Shown here piece after piece: positions 36,604 to 44,465 of a DNA stretch of 64,000 nucleotides. The notes under the pieces were generated by a model. That model was not told where the DNA came from. It was given only the letters and a program-made list of their open reading frames with translations, and ran no database searches. Within the stretch, counting starts at the first letter, position 1. Every line of letters starts with the position of its first letter. The position numbers and the translations under genes were made by a program. Source of the stretch: Methylophilus sp. DW102 (GTDB taxonomy: Bacteria; Pseudomonadota; Gammaproteobacteria; Burkholderiales; Methylophilaceae); NCBI RefSeq assembly GCF_037076555.1, contig NZ_AP029023.1:682001-746000 (forward strand), read 5' to 3'.

Positions 36604-37089
36604 TTATTTCTTTGGTCTGCCGGTTTTAATCACTGGAATGCTGGCCAGCGTGGCTTTTAACGCTGCATCATCCATGGCAGACAGCAGTTTCAGGCCTGCG
36701 CGTAACAATTCGCTTTTCTTGACGGGTTTATCCAGCGCTTCAAGGCGTTTTTTCAAAGTCGCGATTTGTGCGTACTCTTCTTTGGGCATGGTAAAGCTGT
36801 CACGTTCCATTTTGACCTTGTTGGTTTTTGGTTTGTCCTTGTCGGCCTTGTCTTTTTCAGGTGCCGTGGCGACTTTGTTCACGACTTTGATCGCTGGTGT
36901 GCCGCTCGCTTTTTTAGGCGCTGCAGCCGTTTTTAACACTGGTTTGGCGGCTGGTTTGGTTGCTACGGGTGCCACTGGTTTTGCAGCCGTTTTATTGGCA
37001 ACAGGCGCCTTGGCGGTGGCAGCCGGTTTCGCTGGCGTCGTGGCCGGTTTGTTCTGGATCAAGGGTTTGTTATTTGGTTTGCTGGCCAT
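36604..37089 (-). CDS. Histone H1-like Lys/Ala/Pro-rich protein with ribbon-helix-helix-like C-terminus
   Basis: The N-terminal 90 residues of this 161-residue protein consist almost wholly of Lys, Ala, Pro, Thr and Val, with short repeats such as KPAA, AAKPV and TKPAAKPV, like bacterial histone H1 mimics and AlgP. The last 70 residues look folded: MERDSFTMPKEEYAQ then a helical segment LKKRLEALDKPVKKSELLRAG, with a strand-helix-helix layout as in ribbon-helix-helix DNA-binding domains. The start at 37089 is preceded by GGAG. It lies divergently next to a ParA-type gene, inside the ppk-ppx locus. A role in DNA tethering is inferred from composition; no family assignment is claimed. Confidence 0.75.
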   Translation of the reverse strand: MASKPNNKPLIQNKPATTPAKPAATAKAPVANKTAAKPVAPVATKPAAKPVLKTAAAPKKASGTPAIKVVNKVATAPEKDKADKDKPKTNKVKMERDSFTMPKEEYAQIATLKKRLEALDKPVKKSELLRAGLKLLSAMDDAALKATLASIPVIKTGRPKK

Positions 37090-37113
37090 GAGATTCTCCT
37101 GGTTGGGTTCAGT

Positions 37114-37135
37114 AAAAACAGTTTATACTGTTTTT
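37114..37135. promoter_or_regulatory. Palindrome in the divergent promoter region: candidate operator
   Basis: The arms AAAAACAGT and ACTGTTTTT flank TTAT in perfect symmetry, 24 bases upstream of the H1-like gene start. The adjoining gene encodes a ribbon-helix-helix-like protein, so autoregulation is an attractive inference. Confidence 0.5.
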
Positions 37136-37232
37136 GTTCAAAATCAATTGTCATAAAAATTTCATATTGATATGGTGTGATATCAGCTGGTTTTCATGAC
37201 AAAATTCAACACCTTGAAACGGGGAGCGAAGC

Positions 37233-37853
37233 ATGCGCAGGGTATTGGTGGCAAATACCAAAGGCGGCAGCGGTAAAACCACTTTAGCCACGAATCTTGC
37301 TGGCTATCTGGCGCAGCTGGGCCATAAGATTGTGCTCGAAGACATAGACCGGCAGCAATCAACCACAGATTGGCTTGCGCGTCGGCCCGCACATGTCGCC
37401 ACTGTTTACAATGCCGATGATCTCGGCAAGTCCGCCCTGCAAAAGGCCGACTGGGTAATTACCGATTCCCCTGGTGGTTTGCGGGACAAAAAAATTTCTG
37501 ATGCAGTGACTGAAGCCGACCTGGTATTGGTTCCCGTGGCGCCTTCTGCATTTGATATCGGCGCGACGCAAGACTTTTTGCAATTGCTGGCAGAAGAAAA
37601 AGCCGTCCGTAAACATAAAACATTTGTGGGTCTGGTTGGCATGCGGGTGATGCCGCGTACGCGTTCCGCAGAGCGTCTGTTGACCTTTATGGATGAGTCA
37701 GGCTTTTCTGTGTTGTCCATGCTGCGTTCTTCGCAGATTTATGTCACTGCCGCCGAAGAAGGCCTCAGTATTTTTGAATTGTCGAATACCTTGAAAGAGG
37801 TCGACATTGCACAGTGGAATCCGGTCACCGACTGGATTCTGCAAAACAGCTAA
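37233..37853 (+). CDS. ParA/MinD-type positioning ATPase
   Basis: The 206-residue protein carries a deviant Walker A motif TKGGSGKTT and VLEDIDRQQST in place of the usual Asp-x-Asp-Pro-Gln, followed by DWVITDSPGG (Walker B-like) and a short C-terminus. Such small ParA-like ATPases without an N-terminal DNA-binding domain are typical of orphan, McdA-like or cargo-positioning systems as well as plasmid type Ib ParAs. No ParB is adjacent; the neighbouring H1-like protein with a ribbon-helix-helix-like domain could be the partner. Location between sixA and ppx points to polyphosphate metabolism. Ordinary chromosome ParA is unlikely, as that sits by the origin with parB. Confidence 0.88.
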   Translation: MRRVLVANTKGGSGKTTLATNLAGYLAQLGHKIVLEDIDRQQSTTDWLARRPAHVATVYNADDLGKSALQKADWVITDSPGGLRDKKISDAVTEADLVLVPVAPSAFDIGATQDFLQLLAEEKAVRKHKTFVGLVGMRVMPRTRSAERLLTFMDESGFSVLSMLRSSQIYVTAAEEGLSIFELSNTLKEVDIAQWNPVTDWILQNS

Positions 37854-37901
37854 ATCCGGTCTGTTTAAACAGCCGGATAGTAGACAATCAAAGGGAGTCC
37901 T

Positions 37902-38147
37902 ATGAAAGACAAGGTCAATCCAGTGTATCTGGATAAAGTCAAACAATTACCTGCCGATGAGGCTGAGCGTATTCTGTCCCGCATGGGAGGTAAATTACCC
38001 AAACGCTTCATCAAGGAAAAACTGAGCCAGGAAGAAGCCCTGGCCTTGCAGCTTGAAATTGAAGACGAGCAATTGCAAGAGTGGCGCGAAAAAATGGCCA
38101 AGCTCAAGGAAGAAGACGAGAAGAAAGAGAAAAAGAAAAAAGAGTAA
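37902..38147 (+). CDS. Small charged coiled-coil-like protein
   Basis: The 81-residue protein is preceded by a good AAAGGGAG site and follows parA by 48 bases. It starts MKDKVNPVYLDKVKQLPADEAERILSR-like text and becomes an unbroken highly charged helix from about residue 38, ending in a poly-Lys/Glu tail. I recognise no family. The terminator after it marks the end of the parA unit. It might be an adaptor for the ParA protein; that is speculation. Confidence 0.7.
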   Translation: MKDKVNPVYLDKVKQLPADEAERILSRMGGKLPKRFIKEKLSQEEALALQLEIEDEQLQEWREKMAKLKEEDEKKEKKKKE

Positions 38148-38156
38148 GTTTTGATC

Positions 38157-38187
38157 AAAAAAAACGGGCCTGGCGCCCGTTTTTTTA
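38157..38187. terminator. Bidirectional terminator between the small charged gene and ppx
   Basis: ACGGGC pairs with GCCCGT around CTGGC and is flanked by A and T runs. It overlaps the ppx stop codon on the other strand, so it can serve both convergent transcripts. Confidence 0.88.
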
Positions 38188-39663
38188 CGTGTGTCGAATC
38201 TCTAATTGCCAGCCCAGTTTTTGCCACAGCAGGCACTCTTCCTCCAGCAGGTAATGCGTCTGTGGATGCTGGTTTGCCCATTGCGTGGACAGCGCCAGAA
38301 TAAACTGCTGTTTATGGCGTTCCAGCTGCAGGTGCTTGAGCGAGGGCATGCGGCGGGAATGGCAAAAGATTACGGCCAGACGCAATGCCATGAGCTGGCA
38401 AACCAAATCCTGATTATCAAAGTCTGCATCCAGTTTGCGTAACTTGCCTTGATGGCCGAGCACCAGCAGGCTGATGGTATGCAGTTCACTTTGCGCAAAG
38501 CCCATCAATTCGGTGTTATCCAGAATATAGGCGCCGTGTTTGTTGCAATCGGTATGTGAAATCGCCCAGCCAATTTCATGGCACAGCGCCGCCCAATGCA
38601 GCAGTGGCTTCTGCGTATCACAGGCCAGCATGGCGTCGTAAAAATACAGCGCCATTTTGCTGACGTTGTTGGCATGTTCCATTTCGACACCAAATTGCTT
38701 GCACAATCTGGCAATCGACGCAGTACGCAAATCTTCGGTGACATCTTCCGGGTTTAGCATGTCATAAAGTACGCCATGCCTTAACGCGCCGTTAGCCACC
38801 ATCAGCGTGTCAATTTTCAAGGTATCAAATACTGCGGTCAGTACGGCCAGGCCACCGCCAATCACTGCACGCCGGTCATCCTTGAGGCCTTCCATGTTCA
38901 GCCGGTCTGGCGATTTGGCTTTGATCAGCGTCTGCTTTAGCCACTCCAGCTGCGCGCGTTCAATGCGGTCAGCCGCGAAGCCTGCGCCTGCCAACACATC
39001 GGCGACCGCGCCCACCGTGCCCGAGGCACCATAGGCCACTTCTGCTTTTCCGACATAGCGGTTGGCAATCATGTCGATAATCGACTCGGCGGCAATTTCG
39101 GCGCGTTCAAAATTACGTTCGCTAAACTGGCCATCGGCAAAATATTTTTGTGACCAGCCCACCGAGCCCAAGCGCAAGGATTCCGTTACCGTGGCGCGGA
39201 AGTGTTGACCCAAAATAAACTCGGTAGAGCGTCCGCCAATATCCACCACCAGACGCTTTTCGTCCGATTGCGGCAACATGCGGCTGACGCCCTGATAAAT
39301 CAGCCTGGCCTCTTCGACGCCAGAAATAATCTCAATCGGATAGCCCAGGACTTTTTGTGCCTGGCGGATAAAATCTTCGCTATTGGTTGCTTCTCGCAGG
39401 GTTTGGGTCGCGACAGCGCGCACATGTTCTACCGGGAAATCTTTCAGACGCTCGCCAAAGCGGGCCAGGCATTTCAGGCCGCGCTCAAACGCCTGCGGTT
39501 TCAGATTTCGGTCTTCGTCCAGGTCACCGCCCTGGCGGACCGCCTCTTTCAAATAATCCACGCGCAGAATCTGGCCATCGACCACGCGCCCGATCTCGAG
39601 ACGAAAACTGTTGGAGCCCAAATCTACAGCGGCGAGCTGGGTGTCATGATTAATATTTAGCAT
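38185..39663 (-). CDS. ppx: Exopolyphosphatase
   Basis: Ppx removes phosphates from the end of polyphosphate chains; GppA homologues also hydrolyse pppGpp. The 492-residue protein has the ASKHA motif AAVDLGSNSFRLEIG, VEEARLIYQGV, the phosphate motif DIGGRSTEF (the usual Gly is Arg, as in many betaproteobacteria) and a C-terminal HD-like domain (HEIGWAISHTDCNKHGAYI). It points towards ppk and completes the locus. Its start region lacks an evident ribosome binding site. Confidence 0.93.
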   Translation of the reverse strand: MLNINHDTQLAAVDLGSNSFRLEIGRVVDGQILRVDYLKEAVRQGGDLDEDRNLKPQAFERGLKCLARFGERLKDFPVEHVRAVATQTLREATNSEDFIRQAQKVLGYPIEIISGVEEARLIYQGVSRMLPQSDEKRLVVDIGGRSTEFILGQHFRATVTESLRLGSVGWSQKYFADGQFSERNFERAEIAAESIIDMIANRYVGKAEVAYGASGTVGAVADVLAGAGFAADRIERAQLEWLKQTLIKAKSPDRLNMEGLKDDRRAVIGGGLAVLTAVFDTLKIDTLMVANGALRHGVLYDMLNPEDVTEDLRTASIARLCKQFGVEMEHANNVSKMALYFYDAMLACDTQKPLLHWAALCHEIGWAISHTDCNKHGAYILDNTELMGFAQSELHTISLLVLGHQGKLRKLDADFDNQDLVCQLMALRLAVIFCHSRRMPSLKHLQLERHKQQFILALSTQWANQHPQTHYLLEEECLLWQKLGWQLEIRHT

Positions 39664-39681
39664 GCGTTAATACGGAGGTGA

Positions 39682-39957
39682 TTACTTAAGATAGCGTTGT
39701 ATGGCCTGTGGGTACTCTGGGAAATAGCGTTCAATCACGCTTAAATCAAAGCTTCTCAAAATGCTGGTGTTCGATTCCCGGTCAAGTAAAAACTGAAACG
39801 AGGCACTGACCAGTTCTGCCACCGTTTGGCTGGCATCAAGCAATGGTTGGGCATAATCTGGCTTGACATTCACTTGATGTGAGGTGGTTTGTGTCCCATG
39901 CACCGTGACAGAAAATGAATTGGGACTGGTCTCAGTCACCTCAATTGTTGCCATCAT
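39682..39957 (-). CDS. Small hypothetical protein upstream of ppx
   Basis: The 91-residue protein starts at an ATG at 39957 after GGGGAGG. It reads MMATIEVTETSPNSFSVTVHG and is followed by strands then a helical end with SVIERYFPEYPQAIQRYL. No family is recognised. It lies 18 bases upstream of ppx on the same strand, so it is probably co-transcribed with ppx. Confidence 0.7.
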   Translation of the reverse strand: MMATIEVTETSPNSFSVTVHGTQTTSHQVNVKPDYAQPLLDASQTVAELVSASFQFLLDRESNTSILRSFDLSVIERYFPEYPQAIQRYLK

Positions 39958-40321
39958 TGCCTCCCCAGACACATCGTTCAAACAGTATAAATTGTTATGT
40001 TGGCAGAGGCCAGTGAAAGTAATATGAAAAAATCAGCGATGACCAGCGCGCTGGCGTGCGCCTTTCGTAAAGGCGAGCAAATACAAGGCTCTGCCCGGTC
40101 ATGACGTTGGTTCGCATTCTAAAAAGAATAAAAATTTAATCGCGATCCTGGGTGTTTTTGTATTTTTTCTGCTGGACTCCACCTCGTCCATGCCATAGCA
40201 CTTAGATAAACGGGGTGGGCGGCACTGATTAAGGCCGACCAGCGGCAATGCACACTCACCGCCTGCCATGCTGGGGAGCACTTTTACCTTGCATGCAAGC
40301 GGCGAAGGCACTCGCCTTTGC
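39958..40321. other. Intergenic region without a convincing gene
   Basis: The plus strand has a hydrophobic stretch (LIAILGVFVFFLLD) ending at a TAG near 40195, but no start codon in frame after the previous stop. Inverted copies of AAAGGCGAG occur near 40069 and 40306. Nothing else is supported. Confidence 0.5.
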
Positions 40322-40954
40322 TTATTTCAACAAAATGATACGGTTGATCTGCCCCAATCGATACGCGGTTTTGCTCAATTTGCCCCCTTTCAGTGCAAGG
40401 GGCCGAATCGGGCAGGGTGGGATACGCCGTCCATCTTCGAGTAAGGTGTCGTCCTCAGCCGTGGATTGCCAGACACCGCCATTCACTGGCCGGAATTGCC
40501 AGCGGATATACCCAACTTTGGCACCGAGGTACAACATTTCGTCACGGTCTGGGGCATCGCTGACCAGCAGTTCGTCTTCCAGCACTTCATCATATTTACC
40601 AAACGCCTGTTTGCAAGCCAGCGCTTCCTGCTCGCTGGCGCCGACCCAGGTGCAAGCGCGGTGCTCTTCACGTTGCACGTCCCAGGCGCCCAGTTGCCAG
40701 GCCGCGTCCAGCACGGCTTCGTCGACCACTTCCGGTTGCCGCCAGCGGTCATTGATTTGCAAGGCCGAGCCAGGCACTGGCTGCAGCGTCGGTTTAAGCA
40801 TGGGGAGGGCGGGCGTCGGCTGTTTGCGAAAGCCATGCCAATGCAACATGAGCAACACCGGGGTATCTGCCCGCGGGACGGCGGTCAAGGTGACTGCATA
40901 TAGCGGCAGTTTCATGACCTGCATTTGCTCGATTAACGTGTGAAATAGATTCAT
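40322..40954 (-). CDS. Conserved hypothetical protein (unrecognised)
   Basis: The 210-residue protein starts at ATG 40954, 8 bases after a perfect AAGGAG. It reads LPLYAVTLTAVPRADTPVLL, MLHWHGFRKQP and WQLGAWDVQREEHRACTWV and ends in GKLSKTAYRLGQINRI. It has several tryptophans and no signal peptide or membrane segment, so it is probably soluble and cytoplasmic. I do not recognise a family. It is divergent from htpG. Confidence 0.65.
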   Translation of the reverse strand: MNLFHTLIEQMQVMKLPLYAVTLTAVPRADTPVLLMLHWHGFRKQPTPALPMLKPTLQPVPGSALQINDRWRQPEVVDEAVLDAAWQLGAWDVQREEHRACTWVGASEQEALACKQAFGKYDEVLEDELLVSDAPDRDEMLYLGAKVGYIRWQFRPVNGGVWQSTAEDDTLLEDGRRIPPCPIRPLALKGGKLSKTAYRLGQINRIILLK

Positions 40955-41149
40955 ACACTACGCTCCTTACCTGACATCAGAACAAAGAATGCTGCGTTAC
41001 AAAATAACTAGCAAAAACTATGCAAATAAATCGGTTTTAATTGGCTGAACAACGCCTTGTTTATTGGCCTCAACGCCGCAATACGCTTGCCAGTCATGGT
41101 TTTAAATGATGGTTTGTCATAGATCACCGCCTGTTTCACAATCTCCCCT

Positions 41150-41178
41150 CTTGAAAAACGGTTTTTGCTTCCCCATCT
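41150..41178 (+). promoter_or_regulatory. Sigma-32 (heat-shock) promoter of htpG
   Basis: CTTGAAA and CCCCATCT are separated by 14 bases, which matches the RpoH consensus closely. The site is 45 bases upstream of the htpG start codon. Confidence 0.9.
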
Positions 41179-41222
41179 AGGGTTAAATTTTGTGTTTAAC
41201 CCTGTTTTTTGGAGGATCTGTC

Positions 41223-43118
41223 ATGACAACTGCGACAGCAGAATCGCAATCCAAGCAGACCATGGGCTTTCAAGCCGAGGTCAAACAATTACTGCAATTG
41301 ATGATTCATTCGCTCTATAGCAATAAAGAAATTGTGTTGCGCGAATTGATTTCAAACGCTTCTGACGCGGCTGACAAGTTGCGTTTTGAAGCCATCTCAA
41401 ATGCTGCTTTGTATGAAAATGACAGCGAGTTAAATATTCGAGTTTCATTTGATAAAGCAGCCCGCACGCTGACCATTTCTGATAATGGTATCGGCATGCG
41501 CCGTGAAGAAGTGATCAACAACATTGGTACCATTGCCAAATCTGGCACCAAAGAATTCTTTCAGAACCTCACTGGCGACCAAGCCAAAGACGCCAACCTG
41601 ATTGGCCAGTTTGGTGTGGGTTTTTACTCCAGTTTTATCATTGCCGATAAAGTCACCCTGATTACCCGCCGCGCAGGCGAGAGTGAAGCCGTGAAGTGGG
41701 AGTCGCACGGTGAAGGCGATTTCACCATTGAAGCGACTGAAAAAGCCGGTCGCGGCACCGATGTGATTTTGCATCTGCGCGAAGGCGAAGACGAGTTTTT
41801 AAACGACTGGAAACTGAAAACCATCGTCCGCAAATACTCTGACCACATCACCCTGCCGATTGTGATGAAAAAATCAGAATGGAAAGACGGCGAACAGGTC
41901 CCCACCGATGAGGACGAAACCGTTAACAAAGCTTCTGCCTTGTGGGCACGCAGCAAAAACGACATTAGCGAAGAAGAGTACAACGAGTTTTATAAACACG
42001 TTTCGCACGACTTTGAAAATCCGCTCGCCTATACCCACAGCCGCGTAGAAGGCAAGCAAGAATACATCTCGCTGCTCTACGTGCCAGCCAAAGCGCCGTT
42101 TGATTTATACGACCGTGATCGCCGCCAGGGCATCAAACTGTATGTGAAACGTGTGTTTATTATGGAAGACGCCGAGAAACTGATGCCACAATACCTGCGC
42201 TTTGTGCGTGGCGTGATTGACTCCGCTGACCTGCCACTCAACGTCTCGCGCGAGATTCTGCAAGACAGCCGCGACGTAGAAGCGATTAAAAACGGCTCAG
42301 TGAAAAAAGTGCTGGGCCTGCTGGAAGACTTGGCTGAAAATAAACCCGAAGACTACGCCAAGTTCTGGGGACAGTTTGGCCGCGTGCTTAAAGAAGGCCC
42401 CGGCGAAGACTTTGCCAACAAAGACAAGATCGCCAGCCTGTTGCGCTTTGCCTCTACCCACGCGGATACAGAGGAGCAAAATGTCTCGCTCAAGGCCTAC
42501 ATTGAGCGCATGAAGCCCGAGCAAGAGGCCATTTACTACATCACGGCCGATACCTTTGCGGCCGCGAAGAACTCTCCACACCTGGAAATCTTCCGCAAAA
42601 AAGGCATTGAAGTGTTACTGATGTCCGACAAGGTAGATGAATGGTTACTGGGTAGCCTGACCGAGTTTGAAGGCAAAAAACTGCAGTCGATTGCCAAGGG
42701 TGACTTAGACCTCGGCAAGCTGGAAGACGAAGCTGACAAAGAAGCCCAAAAACAGGTTGAAGAACAAGCCAAAGATCTGGTCGAGCGCATTAAAACCGCG
42801 CTGGGCGAGAGCGTGAAAGAAGTGAAAGTCACACACCGCCTGACTGATTCCCCCGCTTGTTTGGTGGCTGGTGAGCATGACTTGTCAGGCAACCTGGCAC
42901 GTATCCTCAAAGCGGCTGGCCAAAAAGCGCCAGACAGCAAACCGATTTTAGAGATTAACCCGACCCACCGTTTGGTTGAAAAACTGAAAGCGGAAAGCGA
43001 TGATGCTAAGTTTGCCGATTATGCGCATGTGCTGTTTGATCAGGCGCTGCTGGCTGAAGGTGGTCAGTTGGAAGATCCGGCTAGTTTTGTGAAGCGTATG
43101 AATAGCTTGATTTTGTAG
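41223..43118 (+). CDS. htpG: Chaperone HtpG (Hsp90)
   Basis: HtpG is the bacterial Hsp90, an ATP-dependent chaperone. The 631-residue protein has [35 protein letters not shown] in the GHKL ATPase domain, then the middle domain and a C-terminal dimerisation domain. GGAGGATC precedes the ATG at 41223; an in-frame start at 41190 is not supported. A near-ideal sigma-32 promoter precedes it, and a terminator follows. Confidence 0.96.
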   Translation: MTTATAESQSKQTMGFQAEVKQLLQLMIHSLYSNKEIVLRELISNASDAADKLRFEAISNAALYENDSELNIRVSFDKAARTLTISDNGIGMRREEVINNIGTIAKSGTKEFFQNLTGDQAKDANLIGQFGVGFYSSFIIADKVTLITRRAGESEAVKWESHGEGDFTIEATEKAGRGTDVILHLREGEDEFLNDWKLKTIVRKYSDHITLPIVMKKSEWKDGEQVPTDEDETVNKASALWARSKNDISEEEYNEFYKHVSHDFENPLAYTHSRVEGKQEYISLLYVPAKAPFDLYDRDRRQGIKLYVKRVFIMEDAEKLMPQYLRFVRGVIDSADLPLNVSREILQDSRDVEAIKNGSVKKVLGLLEDLAENKPEDYAKFWGQFGRVLKEGPGEDFANKDKIASLLRFASTHADTEEQNVSLKAYIERMKPEQEAIYYITADTFAAAKNSPHLEIFRKKGIEVLLMSDKVDEWLLGSLTEFEGKKLQSIAKGDLDLGKLEDEADKEAQKQVEEQAKDLVERIKTALGESVKEVKVTHRLTDSPACLVAGEHDLSGNLARILKAAGQKAPDSKPILEINPTHRLVEKLKAESDDAKFADYAHVLFDQALLAEGGQLEDPASFVKRMNSLIL

Positions 43119-43140
43119 TTGTTTGATTTACCAGTATTTG

Positions 43141-43170
43141 AAAAGCCACCTAAGTAAGGTGGCTTTTTTA
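43141..43170 (+). terminator. Rho-independent terminator of htpG
   Basis: AAAAGCCACC pairs with GGTGGCTTTT around a short loop (TAAGTAA) and is followed by T residues, 23 bases after the htpG stop. It also borders the minus-strand DUF5677 gene and could serve both. Confidence 0.9.
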
Positions 43171-43180
43171 TATTCAGCTC

Positions 43181-44179
43181 TTAACGTATTGTATTTTGAA
43201 CATCAATAAAAGCTTCCCCTACTTCTTTTACGTAGTTATTAATTACCTTCAAAAAGAGAAGTGAGTCTTGGTAGTCCAGTTCGTGAGATTCATCTTCCAT
43301 GTAAGTAGTTATAAAGATTGAGGTTATTTGAGCTAAACTAATTGCCATAAAATGCGCGGGTTCGGTTAGCCCCGAATTTGATTGCCCCACAAGTAGCATG
43401 TCGTTTTCAGCATCAGACATTCCGTACAAGTTGCTCATTTCATAGTAATCAGCATGTATATTTCGGCTTGCCAACTTGTAGTTATGTGACCATTTATCCA
43501 ATTCTACATGCTCCCTTAGTTTTTCTATTTTAGATGCCCCGGCGTATTTTCTAGCCCAATGCCAACCAGAGTCGCCATTCGTGATTTCTTGTTTTTGTTT
43601 ATTTGCAAAATCTATTTCTTTTTGAGAGAAAGTCTCTAAACCCATTGCATTTGCAGTTTTGTGATGCTCATTTATGCCTTCAGCGTTTTTAACAATTCCA
43701 TACTTGATATAATCTATAGCAGCTGGCCGACCATACTTTTTTATGAGTAAACATACGATAACTATCTCATACAAAGTGCGCCAACGAGCAATCGCTCCGT
43801 CTGGATATCCACCTTCTAGTAGGTGAATTATTTCTGAACTTATACGGCATGCATTAGCATGCTGACGCATTAGCACACCTATTAACTCGTCAGTTTGATA
43901 CTGATCGTATTTGCAAAATTGTTTTTGAAAATTCATTCCAGCTTGAAGTGCAGTTTCCCTTAGTGCATGCAATTTCTGAAAGGCAATAGACCACTTTTCT
44001 CTATTTCTTTTTATGAACTCATCATTTTCTGAGACAACTTTAGATACTTTCTCTTTTTCATGTGAATGGATATCTTCAATAATCGCGTTGGCGGTAACGT
44101 CAATAATTGTTTCATAATCAGGATTGCTGTCGTTTTCCTTGAGTTGTTTTTTAACCTCTTCTAATAGATCTTCAAACAT
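43181..44179 (-). CDS. DUF5677 domain-containing protein (AT-rich, probably acquired)
   Basis: The protein of about 332 residues has the segment GGYPDGAIARWRTLYEIV, which I associate with DUF5677 (unknown function; found in accessory and defence-associated gene neighbourhoods). It is alpha-helical and ends in a region with HYADYYEMSNLYGM-like text around residue 240. Codon use and base composition are plainly more AT-rich than those of the neighbours on both sides. The start at 44179 has GGAG 11 bases upstream; 44188 or 44215 are alternatives. It lies between htpG and a porin gene that read the opposite way, with a REP-like inverted repeat upstream. Horizontal acquisition is inferred. Confidence 0.75.
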   Translation of the reverse strand: MFEDLLEEVKKQLKENDSNPDYETIIDVTANAIIEDIHSHEKEKVSKVVSENDEFIKRNREKWSIAFQKLHALRETALQAGMNFQKQFCKYDQYQTDELIGVLMRQHANACRISSEIIHLLEGGYPDGAIARWRTLYEIVIVCLLIKKYGRPAAIDYIKYGIVKNAEGINEHHKTANAMGLETFSQKEIDFANKQKQEITNGDSGWHWARKYAGASKIEKLREHVELDKWSHNYKLASRNIHADYYEMSNLYGMSDAENDMLLVGQSNSGLTEPAHFMAISLAQITSIFITTYMEDESHELDYQDSLLFLKVINNYVKEVGEAFIDVQNTIR

Positions 44180-44266
44180 GATTCGCATTGCTCCTGACTC
44201 AAATAATTGTTTCAATACCTATCAATCTTAAGACATTCTTACCATCATGGAGCAAACCAAGAGCCA

Positions 44267-44295
44267 AGTAGGGTGAGCAACTTGTTGCCCACGCG
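44267..44295. repeat. REP-like short palindromic element
   Basis: GTAGGGTGAGCAAC and TTGTTGCCCACGC form a short imperfect inverted element that resembles dispersed elements found around genes in several proteobacteria. Only one copy is seen in this window, so the assignment rests on resemblance. Confidence 0.35.
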
Positions 44296-44347
44296 TTCAA
44301 TCCCGCTCAAATTGACTCAATGTATCCTTAATTAAGCTCTCCTTCAT

Positions 44348-44370
44348 AAAAGCCCGCATCGCGGGCTTTT
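44348..44370. terminator. Strong hairpin upstream of the FadL-type gene
   Basis: AAAAGCCCGC pairs with GCGGGCTTTT around ATC. No plus-strand gene ends just before it, so it may be left from an earlier arrangement or be read from the minus strand. Confidence 0.6.
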
Positions 44371-44465
44371 ATGTTTTTAAGTTATAAATATATTTTTATA
44401 TATTATTTATTGGAATTTTAAACGCTTGATATATTGCAATCCAACAAGGTTCTTGAAGGATTGAG

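Noticed and set aside
37114..37135. The palindrome as a rho-independent terminator
   Set aside because: The arms are A/T-rich with little G-C pairing, no gene ends nearby and it lies between divergent starts, so an operator is more plausible.
40099..40311. Minus-strand frame of 70 codons between the small ppx-linked gene and the 210-residue gene
   Set aside because: No ribosome binding site, and an irregular, Cys/Pro/Lys-mixed peptide without family resemblance.
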